A program made the translations under genes and the position numbers. A stretch of DNA of 64,000 nt from Lachnospiraceae bacterium. Lineage in GTDB: Bacteria; Bacillota; Clostridia; Lachnospirales; Lachnospiraceae. The number at the start of each line of letters is the position of its first letter. Within the stretch, counting starts at the first letter, position 1. Of this stretch, positions 63,153-64,000 are shown piece after piece. The notes under the pieces are model-generated. The model did not search any database, was not told the DNA's origin, and saw nothing but the letters and a program-made list of their open reading frames with translations. The DNA lies in contig JAFRWN010000013.1 of assembly GCA_017437965.1 (NCBI GenBank), positions 1 through 64,000 of the forward strand. The letters run 5' to 3'.

Positions 63153-64000
63153 ATGCACGCAAAACTTGTACTAAAACGTGTGCTGGCTTCGGTGCTTGCA
63201 TCGTCAATGCTTTTTAGCGGCATTGCATTTGCAGATACTGATGCGGATACGTCTGTCACAAGTGATAAGACAGCTGTAGAATCAGATGTTTCGGGCGTTG
63301 ACAGTACTGAGACTGTCGGAGCTCTGGAATCTCAGGTTGCAGATGTGAAGTCACGTACGACTGACGATTACCAGTATATCCTCGATTATTATAATATCGA
63401 CGAGGGTACGCTCAGTTACACACAATACCTTGAGAAGTACGGTGAAGTCAAGAAAATGAATGACTTTTCCGTAGGTGCCGTGGATGCCTATAAAAAGGCA
63501 AACCACTTTGAAGGCATGACTCCTGAGGTAGTTTCCGTTTCTTCACTTCCGAGGGAAGTGTATAAGGATGGCGAAGGTGTCGATGTTTCGGCCTATTCCG
63601 AGGCTCTGAAGCTTGATGAAAAAGGCTTCGTTGACTTCTCAGTAAATGTTCCGGAAACCGGCTATTATTACCTTGCCCTTGATTATTACAACATTACCTC
63701 GAAGAACTCCAACATCCAGAGGGCCGTTTTTGTAAACGGAGAGCTTCCTTATTCAGAGCTTACAAGAGTTGAGTTCAAGCGTATGTGGATGAATAATCCC
63801 AAGAGCTTCAAGACCGACTCTGAAGGTAATCCGCTTAAGGACAGCAAAGGATATACCGAGTGGAAATCGGATAATCAGGACAATGACCTTAAAGCTTCAC
63901 AGATAGAAATGCATGACTGGCAGCGTTCTTTCCTTTATGACAGTCAGGGCTTCTATACCGATGAAATGGCAATTTATCTTGAAGCAGGAGAGAATACGAT
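63153..64000 (+). CDS. Large secreted protein, 5' part only; probable sugar-ABC substrate-binding protein
   Basis: The frame starts at ATG 63153 (AAGGAGG 8 bases upstream) and runs off the window after 282 codons. A signal peptide (MHAKLVLKRVLASVLASSML...) with likely cleavage after 'IAFA' opens the protein. After a Thr/Asp-rich stretch, residues about 75-280 form a beta-rich domain with 'DFSVNVPETGYYYLALDYYN' and 'AIYLEAGEN', reminiscent of carbohydrate-binding jelly-roll modules. Clostridial extracellular binding proteins next to DUF624 genes can carry such N-terminal modules before the type 1 solute-binding fold, but that part is not in view. A surface glycosidase is the alternative. Confidence 0.8.
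   Translation, partial: MHAKLVLKRVLASVLASSMLFSGIAFADTDADTSVTSDKTAVESDVSGVDSTETVGALESQVADVKSRTTDDYQYILDYYNIDEGTLSYTQYLEKYGEVKKMNDFSVGAVDAYKKANHFEGMTPEVVSVSSLPREVYKDGEGVDVSAYSEALKLDEKGFVDFSVNVPETGYYYLALDYYNITSKNSNIQRAVFVNGELPYSELTRVEFKRMWMNNPKSFKTDSEGNPLKDSKGYTEWKSDNQDNDLKASQIEMHDWQRSFLYDSQGFYTDEMAIYLEAGENT

Overview
This is chromosomal DNA of a low-to-moderate GC Gram-positive, almost certainly a Clostridia member of the Lachnospiraceae type (rumen or gut relatives of Butyrivibrio or Roseburia). The evidence is the gene content (ylxM-ffh-rpsP-khpA-rimM-trmD-rplS-lepB-rbgA-rnhB-yraN; DUF512-der-plsY; secG-rnr-smpB-ssrA; GlnRS; small families typical of this group such as DUF6062 and DUF6106), strong AGGAGG-type ribosome binding sites, SigA-like promoters with 17-bp spacers, and T(P)TPT/PTKA cell-surface linkers. 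No phage, IS element, CRISPR array, rRNA or tRNA gene was seen. Coding density is high and most genes are housekeeping.

Layout. 1-1512 (-): 5' part of an unidentified anchored extracytoplasmic protein, divergent from glnS. 1670-7958 (+): glnS, two small-family proteins, guaB, a peptidoglycan amidase and an M20 peptidase, closed by a bidirectional terminator. 8047-14994 (-): a MacB/FtsX-type exporter with a very large ectodomain, then gdhA, nfnB, nfnA (an electron-bifurcating transhydrogenase beside an NADP-type glutamate dehydrogenase). 15345-18897 (+): an SH3/transglutaminase-like lipoprotein, a hypothetical gene and gpmI. 18977-25939: secG, rnr, smpB, a CBS-type pyrophosphatase, PNP and adenosine deaminase on +, and the tmRNA gene on - with the deduced tag ANDRVALVA. 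26161-29259 (+): a small membrane protein, rluF and a divergent NAD-dependent DNA ligase. 29446-38037 (+): metA (acetyl-CoA type by its Glu111), then an amino-sugar module (NahK-like kinase, nucleotidyltransferase, ASKHA kinase, nagA, membrane protein) and a GH36 alpha-galactosidase with its own promoter/operator. 38054-47830 (+): a SPOUT methyltransferase and a membrane protein, then the SRP/ribosome-maturation run from ylxM to a DUF512 radical-SAM-like protein. 47950-50777 (+): an 871-residue coiled-coil protein of unknown function plus a possible 57-residue ORF, inserted between DUF512 and der. 50874-58381 (+): der, plsY, an SH3 surface protein, a membrane MutS-like ATPase, rnhA and mutS. 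58557-64000 (+): a GH31 alpha-xylosidase, a cytoplasmic TIM-barrel-like putative glycosidase of unrecognised family, a DUF624/YesL protein and the beginning of a large secreted protein, probably a sugar-ABC binding protein.

Functional themes. Protein synthesis and its quality control dominate (GlnRS, SRP, ribosome maturation, SecG, RNase R, SmpB, tmRNA). Nitrogen metabolism joins gdhA to an NADPH-supplying NfnAB pair. Purine salvage (adenosine deaminase, PNP) sits apart from guaB. Two carbohydrate modules (GlcNAc/alpha-galactoside; alpha-xyloside) suggest use of plant or host glycans. The best candidates for undescribed biology are the 871-residue island (47950-50777) and the alpha-xylosidase partner at 60861-62324. 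Smaller leads are the divergent ligase, the structured RNA after ligA, and two places where a terminator and the next promoter overlap.
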